A stretch of 34,902 nucleotides of DNA. Source: Chitinophagales bacterium. GTDB taxonomy: Bacteria; Bacteroidota; Bacteroidia; Chitinophagales; Chitinophagaceae. The notes under the pieces are model-generated. The model made no database searches. It was given only the letters and a program-made list of their open reading frames with translations, and was not told where the DNA came from. Shown one piece after another: positions 1 to 7,727 of the stretch (the first letter of the stretch is position 1; each line of letters begins with the position of its first letter). The translations under genes were made by a program, and so were the position numbers. The stretch is from positions 1 to 34,902 of the forward strand of contig JAIXLB010000074.1 in assembly GCA_026931905.1 (NCBI GenBank), written 5' to 3'.

Positions 1-15
1 GAATTATGAGTGAAA

Positions 16-855
16 CTACACTGTATCCATAAATGTTTTTTCTACCTTATTGAAAATGATTGCACCAATAGCTAATAATACAAAAGCAAATACACTGCTA
101 TATCCCAAGTGCATCCAACTGAAAGTTCCTGAACCTGTAAATGCAAAACGTAAAGTTTCAATTACTGCTGATAACGGATTTGCTTTAATAATAAAAGCAT
201 ATTTTGCTGGTATTGTACTTAAGGGATAAATGACAGGTGTTGCATACATTAAAAGCTGTATTCCAAACGTGATTAAAAAAATAAGGTCTTTGTATTTGGT
301 GGTTAATGAACTTATAATCATACCTGCTCCTAAAGCAATAATTGCCATTAAAACTATTAAATAGGGTGTAAGTAAAATGTACATATTAGGATGCACATTG
401 GCTCCTTGAAACTTATACCACAATAAAATAACTATAAACAATAAAAACTGAATGGATAATTTGATTAAATTAGAAACTACAATAGATAATGGCATTACCA
501 AACGAGGGAAATATACTTTACCAAAAATGCTGGCATTGTCTTTAAATACAGAAGCGGTTTTGGTAAAACATTCGGAAAAATAATTCCAAAAAGTGATGCC
601 ACATAAATAAAAAACCATCATAGGTAAACCATCTGTAGATATTTTGGCAATGTTGCCAAAAACAATAACATACATTATAGTTGTAAGCAATGGTTGTACA
701 AAAAACCAAAGAGGACCTAAAATAGTTTGCTTATAAAAAGTTACAAAATCTCTTTTTACAAACATGAACATTAAATCTCTATAATGCCATACTTCTTTTA
801 AATTGAGGTCTAACAAGGAAGTTTTTGGTGTTATTTCTTCTGTCCAGTGTTGCAT
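16..855 (-). CDS. ABC-2 type polysaccharide export permease (Wzm-like)
   Basis: Inner-membrane permease of 279 residues, probably the transmembrane half of an ABC exporter that moves lipid-linked polysaccharide across the cytoplasmic membrane. About six hydrophobic segments follow a cytoplasmic N-terminus. The motif FYKQTILGPLWFFVQPLL (residues about 40-57) is the amphipathic region typical of Wzm/RfbA/TagG-type ABC-2 permeases, and the length fits that family. It starts at ATG 853-855, 42 bases after the tyrosine kinase gene on the same strand, so it is probably the third gene of the export operon. The partner ATPase (Wzt-like) would be expected just beyond the left edge. The substrate cannot be read from the sequence. 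The mix with Wza/Wzc-type genes is notable because those usually belong to Wzy-dependent pathways. Family call is secure; the substrate is inference. Confidence 0.88.
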   Translation of the reverse strand: MQHWTEEITPKTSLLDLNLKEVWHYRDLMFMFVKRDFVTFYKQTILGPLWFFVQPLLTTIMYVIVFGNIAKISTDGLPMMVFYLCGITFWNYFSECFTKTASVFKDNASIFGKVYFPRLVMPLSIVVSNLIKLSIQFLLFIVILLWYKFQGANVHPNMYILLTPYLIVLMAIIALGAGMIISSLTTKYKDLIFLITFGIQLLMYATPVIYPLSTIPAKYAFIIKANPLSAVIETLRFAFTGSGTFSWMHLGYSSVFAFVLLAIGAIIFNKVEKTFMDTV

Positions 856-897
856 GTATTCTTTTTTATTTATCTTGATTTAGTAGTATTAATAAAT

Positions 898-3396
898 TTA
901 TCTTTTAAAAATTTTTTGATACCATTTTAGTTTTACATTATCATCGAAGTAGCCTTGTTTATTGGCATCAAAATAAGGGTCTTTCTTTTTTCCTCCATAA
1001 ATATATCTATTGTAACCATAACCCATTCCATATCTATACATATAACCATAACCATAACCATAGCCATAACCATAATAACCATAACGCCCTGCAAGGTTTA
1101 CATCATTTACTACAATAGCCATATTGTGTAGTTTACCTTCTTTTTTAATATCATTTACAAAGTCCATTTGTTTTTTAAATGTGTATCGCTGACGAATAAC
1201 GTACAAAACAGTATCTGCATATTTGTTTAATGCAAATGAATCGCTTACCAAACCAATGGGTGCAGAATCTATAATAATATAATCGTATTGCTCTTTTAAA
1301 GTTGCAAAAAAACTTTCAGTTCTTTCGTTGATAATTAATTCTGCTGGGTTGGGAGGAATGGGTCCTGTAGTGTAAAAATGTAATAAAGGAAACTTCTTGA
1401 TAGTTTTTTGAATAGATGCAATATCATTGGTTTGCCCTATTAAATAATTAGTAATTCCACGTTCATTGTTATCATCAATTTCGTTTAATTCTATTCCTTT
1501 TAATTTTCTTAAATCAAATTCTAACAAAGCAACTTTTTTACCTGTTAAAGCCAATACTGCTGCAAGGTTTAAACTTATAAAAGATTTTCCTTCGCCACTT
1601 ATAGATGAGGTTACTAAAATAGTGGTTGCTGTATTTGTATTATTGTTGGCAGGTAAAATAAATTGCAAACTACTTCGTAAAATTCTAAACTGTTCAGCTA
1701 CAACATTTCTGCTACTTTCTACTACAATTCTTCCTCCTGCATCAATATGGCTTATTTCTCCTGCAATGGGTATATCAGTTCTTTCAGCAATATCTTGTCT
1801 GGTAGTTATTTTATCATTTAATAAATCCAATAAATAAATTATTCCTATTGGAATTAATAAACCAAGAATTATGGCAAAGGTTTTTATTTGGCTACTTTTG
1901 GGTTCAACAGGAATGTAAGATGATACTGCACTATCCAATGGCTGATAATTAGACTCTGTAGAAACAGAAGCAATAGCCGTTTCCTCCCCTTTTTGTAATA
2001 AGTATAAGTATAATTTTTCTTTAACTCCTTTTTGTCTTGTAATATCTATCATCATCAATTCCTTGTCTGGTAAGCTTGCTAACTTATCCATATCTACATC
2101 AGTTCTTCCCTCATAAGTACTTATTTTTAAACTTTTGGATTGTTTTAAAACAGCCCCTGCTTCTAAAATGCTTTGTTTTAATTGTATTATTTGATTCTCT
2201 AATTCTAAATAAGTAGGATTATCTTTATAAGCAACAAATTCTAACTTTTCTTTTTGGGTTTGTAAATCATTGTAACGTGCAATTAACGTATTGTACGACA
2301 TATCATCTACTCCTAAATTAGATGGAATAACTTTTGATTTTCCGATGCTTTTATTATTCTTTAAATAATCTTCTATTAAATCTATATTTTGAATTTCTAA
2401 CTGAAGTTGTAAAACAGCTTTTTCTGCATCGGTTAATCTGGTTTGTATATACATATACTCGCCTTGTATATCAAAAAAGCGGTTGTTCTTTTTAAAATCT
2501 TTAATTTTTGTTTCTAAATCGCTTAATTCCTTTTCTACAATAACCAATCTATTATTAATAAACTCTACAGTATTATTAGATGCTACTTTTTTAAGTTCTA
2601 TATCGCTTCTTATAATTTCTTTTACCATGGCGTTTAAAAAATCTTCACATTTTTTTCTACTTTCTCCTGTTAAGTTTAAAATTAAAACACTAGTTTTTTG
2701 GCTTAACATTCCTACTGATAATCTACCTTTCATTTGATTAGCGGCATATTGAAAAGGTAACCAACGAATAGTAAAGGGAGTTTGTTCAGATTCAATATTC
2801 TCATCTACTTTATTTAGTGTAAAACGCATACCCCAAACATTTAATGAGTCGCCCCATTTGAATTGTTTGACACCTTTTTTAGAAAATATTTCACCACCAA
2901 TATTATTAATAGATTTAAGTTTTAAAGTGAAAACCTTAGAAGAGTCTGGAATAAAAAATGGAATAAAAGTAAAAGGTGTGCTTTTATACGCATCCGAATT
3001 TTTAATATTCCCTTCTTTACTATATACTATATTAAAATTTCCATCTCTCACTACTTTTTCTAAAAGCTTTGTCGTTTGTATTAACTGAATTTCATTATCC
3101 AAATTAATACTCCTTACACCTGAAACTGCTTGTGTAATTAAATCTGTTTGTACCTGAGATGAAGCATTTTTATTAGCACTGCTATTACTTATTAATACTT
3201 GTGTAGTTGCTTTATAAATAGGAATTTTATAACGTATGTACAATAAAGCAGAGCCAAGACATAACACCATAGATAAAATAAACAAAGGGAAATAGCTAAG
3301 ATATTTCATCAAAATTTCTCTAACAGAAAATTTTGATTTACCTGTATTGCCCTGTGGCATTAATGAAATGGGATTTGCCGAAACAGAAGGGTTCAT
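898..3396 (-). CDS. Wzz/Wzc-like polysaccharide tyrosine autokinase (BY-kinase)
   Basis: Polysaccharide co-polymerase fused to a bacterial tyrosine kinase, 832 residues, inner membrane. A Wzz domain lies between transmembrane segments at about 33-54 and 506-525, with a long, probably coiled-coil periplasmic part (about 280-420). The cytoplasmic kinase has Walker A SSISGEGKS (about 597-605), a Walker A' reading ALLEFDLRK (623-631) and Walker B YIIIDSAP (706-713). The C-terminus has a striking Gly-Tyr run (about 770-800) that should be the autophosphorylated tyrosine cluster. In this family, phosphorylation cycles control oligomer state and chain export. Walker A' has Glu where the proteobacterial motif usually has Asp; I believe this is common in Bacteroidota. 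It begins 29 bases after the Wza-like gene and is surely co-transcribed with it. The Gly-Tyr tail is encoded by a hexanucleotide tandem repeat. Confidence 0.93.
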   Translation of the reverse strand: MNPSVSANPISLMPQGNTGKSKFSVREILMKYLSYFPLFILSMVLCLGSALLYIRYKIPIYKATTQVLISNSSANKNASSQVQTDLITQAVSGVRSINLDNEIQLIQTTKLLEKVVRDGNFNIVYSKEGNIKNSDAYKSTPFTFIPFFIPDSSKVFTLKLKSINNIGGEIFSKKGVKQFKWGDSLNVWGMRFTLNKVDENIESEQTPFTIRWLPFQYAANQMKGRLSVGMLSQKTSVLILNLTGESRKKCEDFLNAMVKEIIRSDIELKKVASNNTVEFINNRLVIVEKELSDLETKIKDFKKNNRFFDIQGEYMYIQTRLTDAEKAVLQLQLEIQNIDLIEDYLKNNKSIGKSKVIPSNLGVDDMSYNTLIARYNDLQTQKEKLEFVAYKDNPTYLELENQIIQLKQSILEAGAVLKQSKSLKISTYEGRTDVDMDKLASLPDKELMMIDITRQKGVKEKLYLYLLQKGEETAIASVSTESNYQPLDSAVSSYIPVEPKSSQIKTFAIILGLLIPIGIIYLLDLLNDKITTRQDIAERTDIPIAGEISHIDAGGRIVVESSRNVVAEQFRILRSSLQFILPANNNTNTATTILVTSSISGEGKSFISLNLAAVLALTGKKVALLEFDLRKLKGIELNEIDDNNERGITNYLIGQTNDIASIQKTIKKFPLLHFYTTGPIPPNPAELIINERTESFFATLKEQYDYIIIDSAPIGLVSDSFALNKYADTVLYVIRQRYTFKKQMDFVNDIKKEGKLHNMAIVVNDVNLAGRYGYYGYGYGYGYGYMYRYGMGYGYNRYIYGGKKKDPYFDANKQGYFDDNVKLKWYQKIFKR
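1045..1083 (-). repeat. Hexanucleotide tandem repeat coding for the Gly-Tyr tail
   Basis: Read on the plus strand, the unit ACCATA (one copy GCCATA) occurs five times without a gap at 1045-1074 and once more at 1078-1083 after an ATA. On the coding strand this gives alternating Gly and Tyr codons. Because the unit is six bases, gain or loss of copies changes the number of Gly-Tyr pairs without shifting the frame. Confidence 0.85.
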
Positions 3397-3425
3397 TGAT
3401 TTTTAAAAATATTTTTTCAAATTTA

Positions 3426-4181
3426 TTATCGTCTTCCTATAAGAAGCAATAAGTTTATTAAGCTAATTGAAATACTAACTGCTTGAGTAATAGGCATAAT
3501 ATTATTTCTAAACTCTGCACCACTCATGGCTTTAAATTTTCTCATATCTGCACCTACATAAATAAGGTCGTTTTGTTGTAGTTGAAATGCTGGCGATTGA
3601 TAAAATTTTGTATCTCTTAAATCTATAAAATAGCTTTGCCTTTTTCCATTTTCTTCTCTAATAACCAAAATATCATTCCTTTTTCCATCTACATTTAAAC
3701 CACCAGACATTGCTAAAGCATCAATAATAGTAGCTTTTTCGGAATTAAATATTTTTACTCCTTGGCTTCCAACTTCTCCTAAAACATTAACAGAAAAACC
3801 ATTCATTTGCACATCTACAATAATGTCTTTTACATATTTACCCCACTCAGCCGATAAAAATTCTTTTAATTGGTTACAAGTTAAACCTACTGTTTTAAAT
3901 GTACCTATTTTGGGTAACTCAAGATTACCATCTTTACTTATTACATATTTTCCACCTAATAAATTAAAGAGTGCAGCTTGCTCTTGACTTGCTGTTGCTG
4001 CTGTATAAGCTTTTATGCTTACAATATCATCAGGCTTTAATACAAGGCTTTTGTAAGAATAGTTGCTTATGCTATCTAATCCTGTTTGAAATAATTGATA
4101 AGAACGCTCTAATTTTTTTACATTAGTGCAAGAGGTAAATAATAATACAGCACTAAAAATATAAAGAACTACTCGTTTCAT
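3426..4181 (-). CDS. Polysaccharide export outer membrane lipoprotein (Wza-like)
   Basis: Probable outer membrane export lipoprotein of 251 residues. The N-terminus is a lipoprotein signal peptide ending in the lipobox LFTSC (Cys at about 18). A polysaccharide-export domain follows (LVLKPDDIVSIKAYT, then GNLELPKIGTF, about 45-100), then an SLBB-type segment (VNVLGEVGSQGVKIFN, about 130-145, and the GGLNVDGKRNDILVIR region). The C-terminus is a hydrophobic helix (SISLINLLLLIG) before two arginines. This fits the short Bacteroidota Wza type, whose last helix spans the outer membrane. The start is ATG 4179-4181, directly followed by the signal peptide. It is the first gene of the operon, with a long leader upstream. 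Together with the autokinase it should form the trans-envelope export channel. Confidence 0.92.
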   Translation of the reverse strand: MKRVVLYIFSAVLLFTSCTNVKKLERSYQLFQTGLDSISNYSYKSLVLKPDDIVSIKAYTAATASQEQAALFNLLGGKYVISKDGNLELPKIGTFKTVGLTCNQLKEFLSAEWGKYVKDIIVDVQMNGFSVNVLGEVGSQGVKIFNSEKATIIDALAMSGGLNVDGKRNDILVIREENGKRQSYFIDLRDTKFYQSPAFQLQQNDLIYVGADMRKFKAMSGAEFRNNIMPITQAVSISISLINLLLLIGRR

Positions 4182-4417
4182 AAAATATATAAATGCAGTT
4201 AAAAAGTGATTAATTTATACAGCTCCGCCACATCACTCACATAGTTTAGCTGTAAGTTCTCATAAAAAAGAGGCATAGCAGGAATTTTTTATTATTTAAT
4301 TTTCCTGTATGCCAGTTATATAAAGTTAATCGAATGCCCTTTCTTTAAAGAAATCATAATACATATAAAATCAAAATCGTACATTACAAATACTGTTCGT
4401 AGTTTTCTAATGAGTCG
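4182..4417 (-). promoter_or_regulatory. Long structured leader of the polysaccharide export operon
   Basis: About 230 bases separate the putative -7 box (4418-4425) from the Wza-like start codon, long for this window, where most leaders are under 45 bases. The leader holds a terminator-like hairpin (4264-4313). Nearer the gene, TACAGCT/AGCTGTA can pair (4218-4224 with 4248-4254), and the loop of that hairpin (4232-4237) can pair with 4205-4210. No open reading frame in it looks real. Control by transcription attenuation is an inference. Confidence 0.5.
4264..4313 (-). terminator. Intrinsic terminator inside the export operon leader
   Basis: On the minus strand GGCATACAGGAA (4313-4302) pairs with TTCCTGCTATGCC (4284-4272), a 12-bp stem with one bulged base. 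The 3' arm is followed at once by TC and six T (4269-4264). The orientation matches operon transcription, so it would stop RNA about 150 bases after the predicted start and some 80 bases before the first gene. It could be an attenuator, or the end of a small RNA of about 150 nt. Confidence 0.6.
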
Positions 4418-4425
4418 CAAATATA
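4418..4425 (-). promoter_or_regulatory. Putative sigma-A -7 box of the export operon
   Basis: Minus-strand TATATTTG matches the Bacteroidota -7 consensus TAnnTTTG exactly. No TTG lies at the expected 19-21 bases upstream; that stretch is A/T-rich. Transcription would start near 4411. Confidence 0.5.
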
Positions 4426-4637
4426 GGGGTAAAAATCAAAAATTTTTTTTTTATAATTCGTACAATTTTTATACATAAAAAAATAGAAAAACATCGTTTT
4501 GAAATCTATTTTTAAAACTGCAAATCACTCAACCTTATACTTTATACATGTATTTGAAATTAAAGTTTGATGTAAGAGGCTATATTATAATTAAATGCTG
4601 CCTAAGTTTTTTAAAAAACACAAGCAATACAATCCCC
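4426..4637. other. Intergenic spacer without a recognised gene
   Basis: Very A/T-rich spacer between the divergent export operon and paaZ. I see no coding frame, tRNA or clear hairpin here beyond homopolymer A and T runs that may be upstream promoter elements. Confidence 0.5.
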
Positions 4638-4645
4638 TAAATTTG
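4638..4645 (+). promoter_or_regulatory. Putative -7 box of paaZ
   Basis: TAAATTTG matches TAnnTTTG and lies 29 bases before the paaZ ATG. No good TTG was found at the usual distance upstream, so this is only moderately supported. Confidence 0.45.
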
Positions 4646-4674
4646 TAACCAATCATTTTCTAAAAAAAACATTT

Positions 4675-6717
4675 ATGCAAAAACTACACAATTATATTTT
4701 AGGTAAGCAAATTACAGGCGATGGCGATGGACAAATTTTATACAATGCAGTTACAGGAAATGCTATTGCAACTGCAAGTACACAAGGAATAAATTTTGAA
4801 GAGGTATTGCAGTATGCAAGAAATAATAGTAATACGCTTCGCAAAATGACTTTTCATGAAAGAGGTTTAATGCTTAGAGCATTGGCTATGCACCTTAGAA
4901 AACACTTAGAAAAATTTTATGCAATAAGTTATCAAACAGGTGCTACAAAAGCAGATAGCTGGATTGATATTGAAGGAGGTATTGGAAATTTATTTGCCAA
5001 TGCATCGCTTAGAAGAAAATTGCCTGATACCAGCTTTTGTTTAGATGGTGAACAACATCTTTTTGGTAAACAAAATACTTTTATGGGGCATCACTTATTA
5101 GTTCCTAAAGAAGGTGTTGCTATTCACATCAACGCATTTAACTTTCCTGTATGGGGCATGTTGGAAAAAATTGCAGTTAATTTATTAGCAGGAATGCCTT
5201 GTGTTGTAAAACCTGCTACCATTACATCTTATTTAACAGAAGCAGTAGTAGCAGAAATTTTAGCTTCAAATATTTTACCAAAAGGTGCATTACAATTAAT
5301 ATGTGGTAGTGCTGGCAATATGCTTGATTTTGTTTCAAGCCAAGATGTAATAACTTTTACAGGAAGTGCCTCAACTGGTTTAATGCTAAAATCTCATAAA
5401 AAAATTATAGAAGAAAATGTACCATTTAATATGGAAGCAGATTCTCTAAACTGTATTGTTTTAGGCGATGACATTACACCAGATATGCCAGAATGGGAAA
5501 TTTTTATTAAAGAAATAAGAAAAGAAATAACGGTAAAGTGTGGGCAAAAATGTACAGCAATAAGAAGAATATTTGTACCTGAAAATAAATTAGAAGATGT
5601 ACAACAAGCATTAAACAAAGCATTGTCGCAAACAACCATTGGCAACCCATTAAACGAAAAAGTAAGAATGGGAAGCCTTGCAGGTATAAAACAAAGAGAT
5701 GAAGTAAAAGAAAAAATACAAAAATTATTAGCCAGCTCACAAATTATTTATGGCAGCTTAGATAGTGTAACAACAATAGATGCAGACTCAGAAAAAGGAG
5801 CTTTCATCAGCCCTTTACTTTTATTAAATGAAAATCCATTTAACTCTCCAGAAGTACACGAAGTAGAAGCTTTTGGACCTGTAAGTACTTTAATGCCATA
5901 CAAAACAATGGATGATGCAATATCACTTTCAAAAATGGGTAAAGGCTCTTTAGTTAGTACAATAGTTACAACATCTGAAAAAAATGCTGCTGATTATGTT
6001 ATTGGTGCAGGTGCTTATCATGGAAGAATTTTAGTGCTGAATAATGAATGTGCTAAAGAAAGTACAGGGCATGGAAGTCCTTTGCCTTTATTAACTCATG
6101 GAGGTCCAGGTCGTGCAGGAGGAGGTGAAGAAATGGGAGGCTTACGAGGAATAAAACATTATATGCAACGTGTAGCTATACAAGGCAGCCCAAGTATGAT
6201 AACTGCTGTAAGCAAAGTTTTTCAGCCCAATGCAAAAGGAAATATTGATACAGTTCATCCTTTTACAAAATATTTTGAAGAACTAAAAATTGGTGATCAA
6301 CTCATCACAGAAAAAAGATTAATTACTTCAGAAGACATTGACAAATTTGCTGATTTAAGTGGAGATCATTTTTATGCACACATTGCAACAACAGATTTTT
6401 CAGGAACTATGTTTGAACAACAAGTTGCACATGGTTATTTTATTATGAGTGCTGCAGCAGGCTTATTTGTTGATAGTTACAAAAAAAATCCTGTTTTATT
6501 AAATTATGGTATTGATGAATTGCGTTTTACAAAACCAGTTTACCCAGGAACAGAAATTTATATCCGTTTTACTTGTAAAGAAAAAATTGCTCAGGATACT
6601 AAAGACGAAAATGATATTCCAAAAGGTATTGTAAAATGGTTGGTAGAAATGTTTGACGATAGCAATGAACTTACAGGCATTGCAACTATTTTAACAATGG
6701 TTGCTAAAAAAAATTAA
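4675..6717 (+). CDS. paaZ: PaaZ: oxepin-CoA hydrolase / 3-oxo-5,6-dehydrosuberyl-CoA semialdehyde dehydrogenase
   Basis: Bifunctional fusion enzyme of 680 residues from aerobic phenylacetyl-CoA degradation. In the known pathway the C-terminal domain opens the oxepin-CoA ring by hydrolysis and the N-terminal NADP-dependent aldehyde dehydrogenase oxidises the resulting semialdehyde. The dehydrogenase half (about 1-515) shows FNFPVWGMLEKI (155-166), the general base Glu254 in FNMEAD and the nucleophile Cys293 in GQKCTAIRR. The C-terminal half (about 530-680) is a MaoC-type hot-dog hydratase with the catalytic pair Asp564 and His569 in SGDHFYAH. Motifs and length agree with E. coli PaaZ. No other paa gene is nearby: upstream is divergent polysaccharide export, downstream a DUF4286 gene 39 bases away. 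It may serve phenylacetate catabolism encoded elsewhere. Confidence 0.95.
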   Translation: MQKLHNYILGKQITGDGDGQILYNAVTGNAIATASTQGINFEEVLQYARNNSNTLRKMTFHERGLMLRALAMHLRKHLEKFYAISYQTGATKADSWIDIEGGIGNLFANASLRRKLPDTSFCLDGEQHLFGKQNTFMGHHLLVPKEGVAIHINAFNFPVWGMLEKIAVNLLAGMPCVVKPATITSYLTEAVVAEILASNILPKGALQLICGSAGNMLDFVSSQDVITFTGSASTGLMLKSHKKIIEENVPFNMEADSLNCIVLGDDITPDMPEWEIFIKEIRKEITVKCGQKCTAIRRIFVPENKLEDVQQALNKALSQTTIGNPLNEKVRMGSLAGIKQRDEVKEKIQKLLASSQIIYGSLDSVTTIDADSEKGAFISPLLLLNENPFNSPEVHEVEAFGPVSTLMPYKTMDDAISLSKMGKGSLVSTIVTTSEKNAADYVIGAGAYHGRILVLNNECAKESTGHGSPLPLLTHGGPGRAGGGEEMGGLRGIKHYMQRVAIQGSPSMITAVSKVFQPNAKGNIDTVHPFTKYFEELKIGDQLITEKRLITSEDIDKFADLSGDHFYAHIATTDFSGTMFEQQVAHGYFIMSAAAGLFVDSYKKNPVLLNYGIDELRFTKPVYPGTEIYIRFTCKEKIAQDTKDENDIPKGIVKWLVEMFDDSNELTGIATILTMVAKKN

Positions 6718-6756
6718 ACCTATTTTAAAAGAAGTAAAAAATATTTTTAAAAATAA

Positions 6757-7062
6757 ATGCTGATATATAACGTAACCATTAAAGTAGATAAAAGCATTAA
6801 CGATGCATGGCTATTATGGATGAAAGAAATTCATATTCCTGAAGTATTAGCAACAGGCTGTTTTACACATCATCAGTTTGTAAAACTTTTGGAAGTAGAT
6901 GAAGCAGATGGAATAACTTATGCTGTACAATATTTTGCAGAAAGTAAAGCCAATTACAATCGTTATATAGAGCTGTATGCAAGTAATTTAAGAGAAGCAG
7001 GCATTAAGGCTTGGGGCAATAAATTCATAGCTTTTAGGTCTTTAATGCAAGTTGTGCATTGA
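6757..7062 (+). CDS. DUF4286 family protein
   Basis: Small soluble protein of 101 residues without signal peptide or membrane segment. It opens with MLIYNVTIKVDKSINDAWLLWM and ends with an aromatic-rich AWGNKFIAFRSLM stretch, a pattern I recognise from the Bacteroidota DUF4286 family. The likely fold is a ferredoxin-like alpha/beta barrel of the type seen in antibiotic-monooxygenase-like proteins, but that is inference. It starts 39 bases after paaZ on the same strand behind an A-rich stretch, so the two may share a transcript. Function is unknown and I do not assign one from its neighbour. Confidence 0.8.
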   Translation: MLIYNVTIKVDKSINDAWLLWMKEIHIPEVLATGCFTHHQFVKLLEVDEADGITYAVQYFAESKANYNRYIELYASNLREAGIKAWGNKFIAFRSLMQVVH

Positions 7063-7120
7063 GTGTGGATAGTTTTTTTATGTTTTTTTGTTGAATACAA
7101 ATCTTTCCTATATTCCTCTC

Positions 7121-7256
7121 AAACCCTTATTATCATTACATTCAAAACGATTTTGCTGAAACCCTTTACAGTAAAGGGTTTCAGCAAATAAATAAATCTC
7201 AATTACAATTATCAATTTTATGTATTTCTTTAAACTCCTTTGTTTGTAAGGGTTTT
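7121..7256. repeat. Nested inverted repeats with a perfect 37-bp palindrome
   Basis: TTTGCTGAAACCCTTTAC (7152-7169) and GTAAAGGGTTTCAGCAAA (7171-7188) are perfect inverted arms of 18 bp around a single A at 7170. Further out, AAACCCTTA (7121-7129) and TAAGGGTTT (7247-7255) form a second perfect inverted pair, so the AAACCCTT motif occurs four times, twice per orientation. No T-run follows the inner hairpin on either strand. It may be a bidirectional terminator for the DUF4286 gene or a protein binding site. The rest of 7063-7294 shows no gene. Confidence 0.75.
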
Positions 7257-7294
7257 AAAGAAAATAAAAAAACACAATCGGTAAGAATTTTTTT

Positions 7295-7323
7295 TTGTTC
7301 ATTCACAAAAGCTAATACATTTG
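7295..7323 (+). promoter_or_regulatory. Sigma-A type promoter of the HU gene
   Basis: TTG (7295-7297, at the end of a T-run) and TACATTTG (7316-7323) are separated by 18 bases, close to the Bacteroidota TTG/TAnnTTTG arrangement. The predicted leader before the HU start codon is about 30-35 bases. Confidence 0.7.
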
Positions 7324-7361
7324 TTGTACTAACTAATTAAACAATTTAAACACAATTAATC

Positions 7362-7631
7362 ATGAACAAAGCTGAATTGATTTCTCAGATTGCAGAAGAT
7401 GCAGGTATCACAAAAACTCAAGCTAATGCTGCTTTAGATTCTTTTGTAGGTGCAGTAACTAAAACTTTAAAAAAAGGTGATAAAGTAACCTTAGTAGGTT
7501 TTGGTACATTTTCTGTATCAAAACGTGCAGCTCGTACAGGACGTAATCCTCAAACTGGTGCAACTATTAAAATTAAAGCAAAAAAAGTTGCTCGTTTTAA
7601 AGCTGGTAAAGATCTTAGCTCTAAAATCTAA
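7362..7631 (+). CDS. HU family DNA-binding protein
   Basis: Histone-like nucleoid protein of 89 residues, the standard length for HU. It begins [18 protein letters not shown] and carries the family signature [21 protein letters not shown] (about 47-67), which forms the DNA-clasping beta arm, then the basic C-terminal [17 protein letters not shown] binds and bends DNA without strong sequence preference as a dimer and compacts the chromosome. The gene has its own promoter and its own terminator, so it is probably transcribed alone and strongly. Which HU paralogue it is cannot be told from one window. Confidence 0.97.
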   Translation: MNKAELISQIAEDAGITKTQANAALDSFVGAVTKTLKKGDKVTLVGFGTFSVSKRAARTGRNPQTGATIKIKAKKVARFKAGKDLSSKI

Positions 7632-7650
7632 GTATTTACAAACTGTAGTA

Positions 7651-7686
7651 AAAAATCCTGTCGTTCTTTCGTCAGGATTTTTTATT
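7651..7686 (+). terminator. Intrinsic terminator of the HU gene
   Basis: AAAAATCCTGTCG and CGTCAGGATTTTT pair with one mismatch around a short loop, ending in a T-run. It lies 20 bases after the HU stop codon. Confidence 0.85.
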
Positions 7687-7727
7687 TTCGCTGTTAATTA
7701 AATTTATTTAAAACAAAAAATACAATT

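Noticed and set aside
1045..1083. Short direct repeats suggesting a CRISPR array
   Set aside because: Units are six bases with no spacers and code for Gly-Tyr; there are no cas genes.
1466..3088. Plus-strand open frames opposite the tyrosine kinase gene
   Set aside because: Low-complexity antisense shadows of a well-supported gene, without start-region signals.
7044..7088. AATGCA/TGCATT hairpin plus T-runs as a terminator of the DUF4286 gene
   Set aside because: Only a 6-bp stem, and the first T-run is 11 bases away, too far for a standard intrinsic terminator.
7501..7701. Open frame overlapping the HU gene in another frame
   Set aside because: Leu/Lys-rich shadow of HU that runs through its terminator; no family resemblance.
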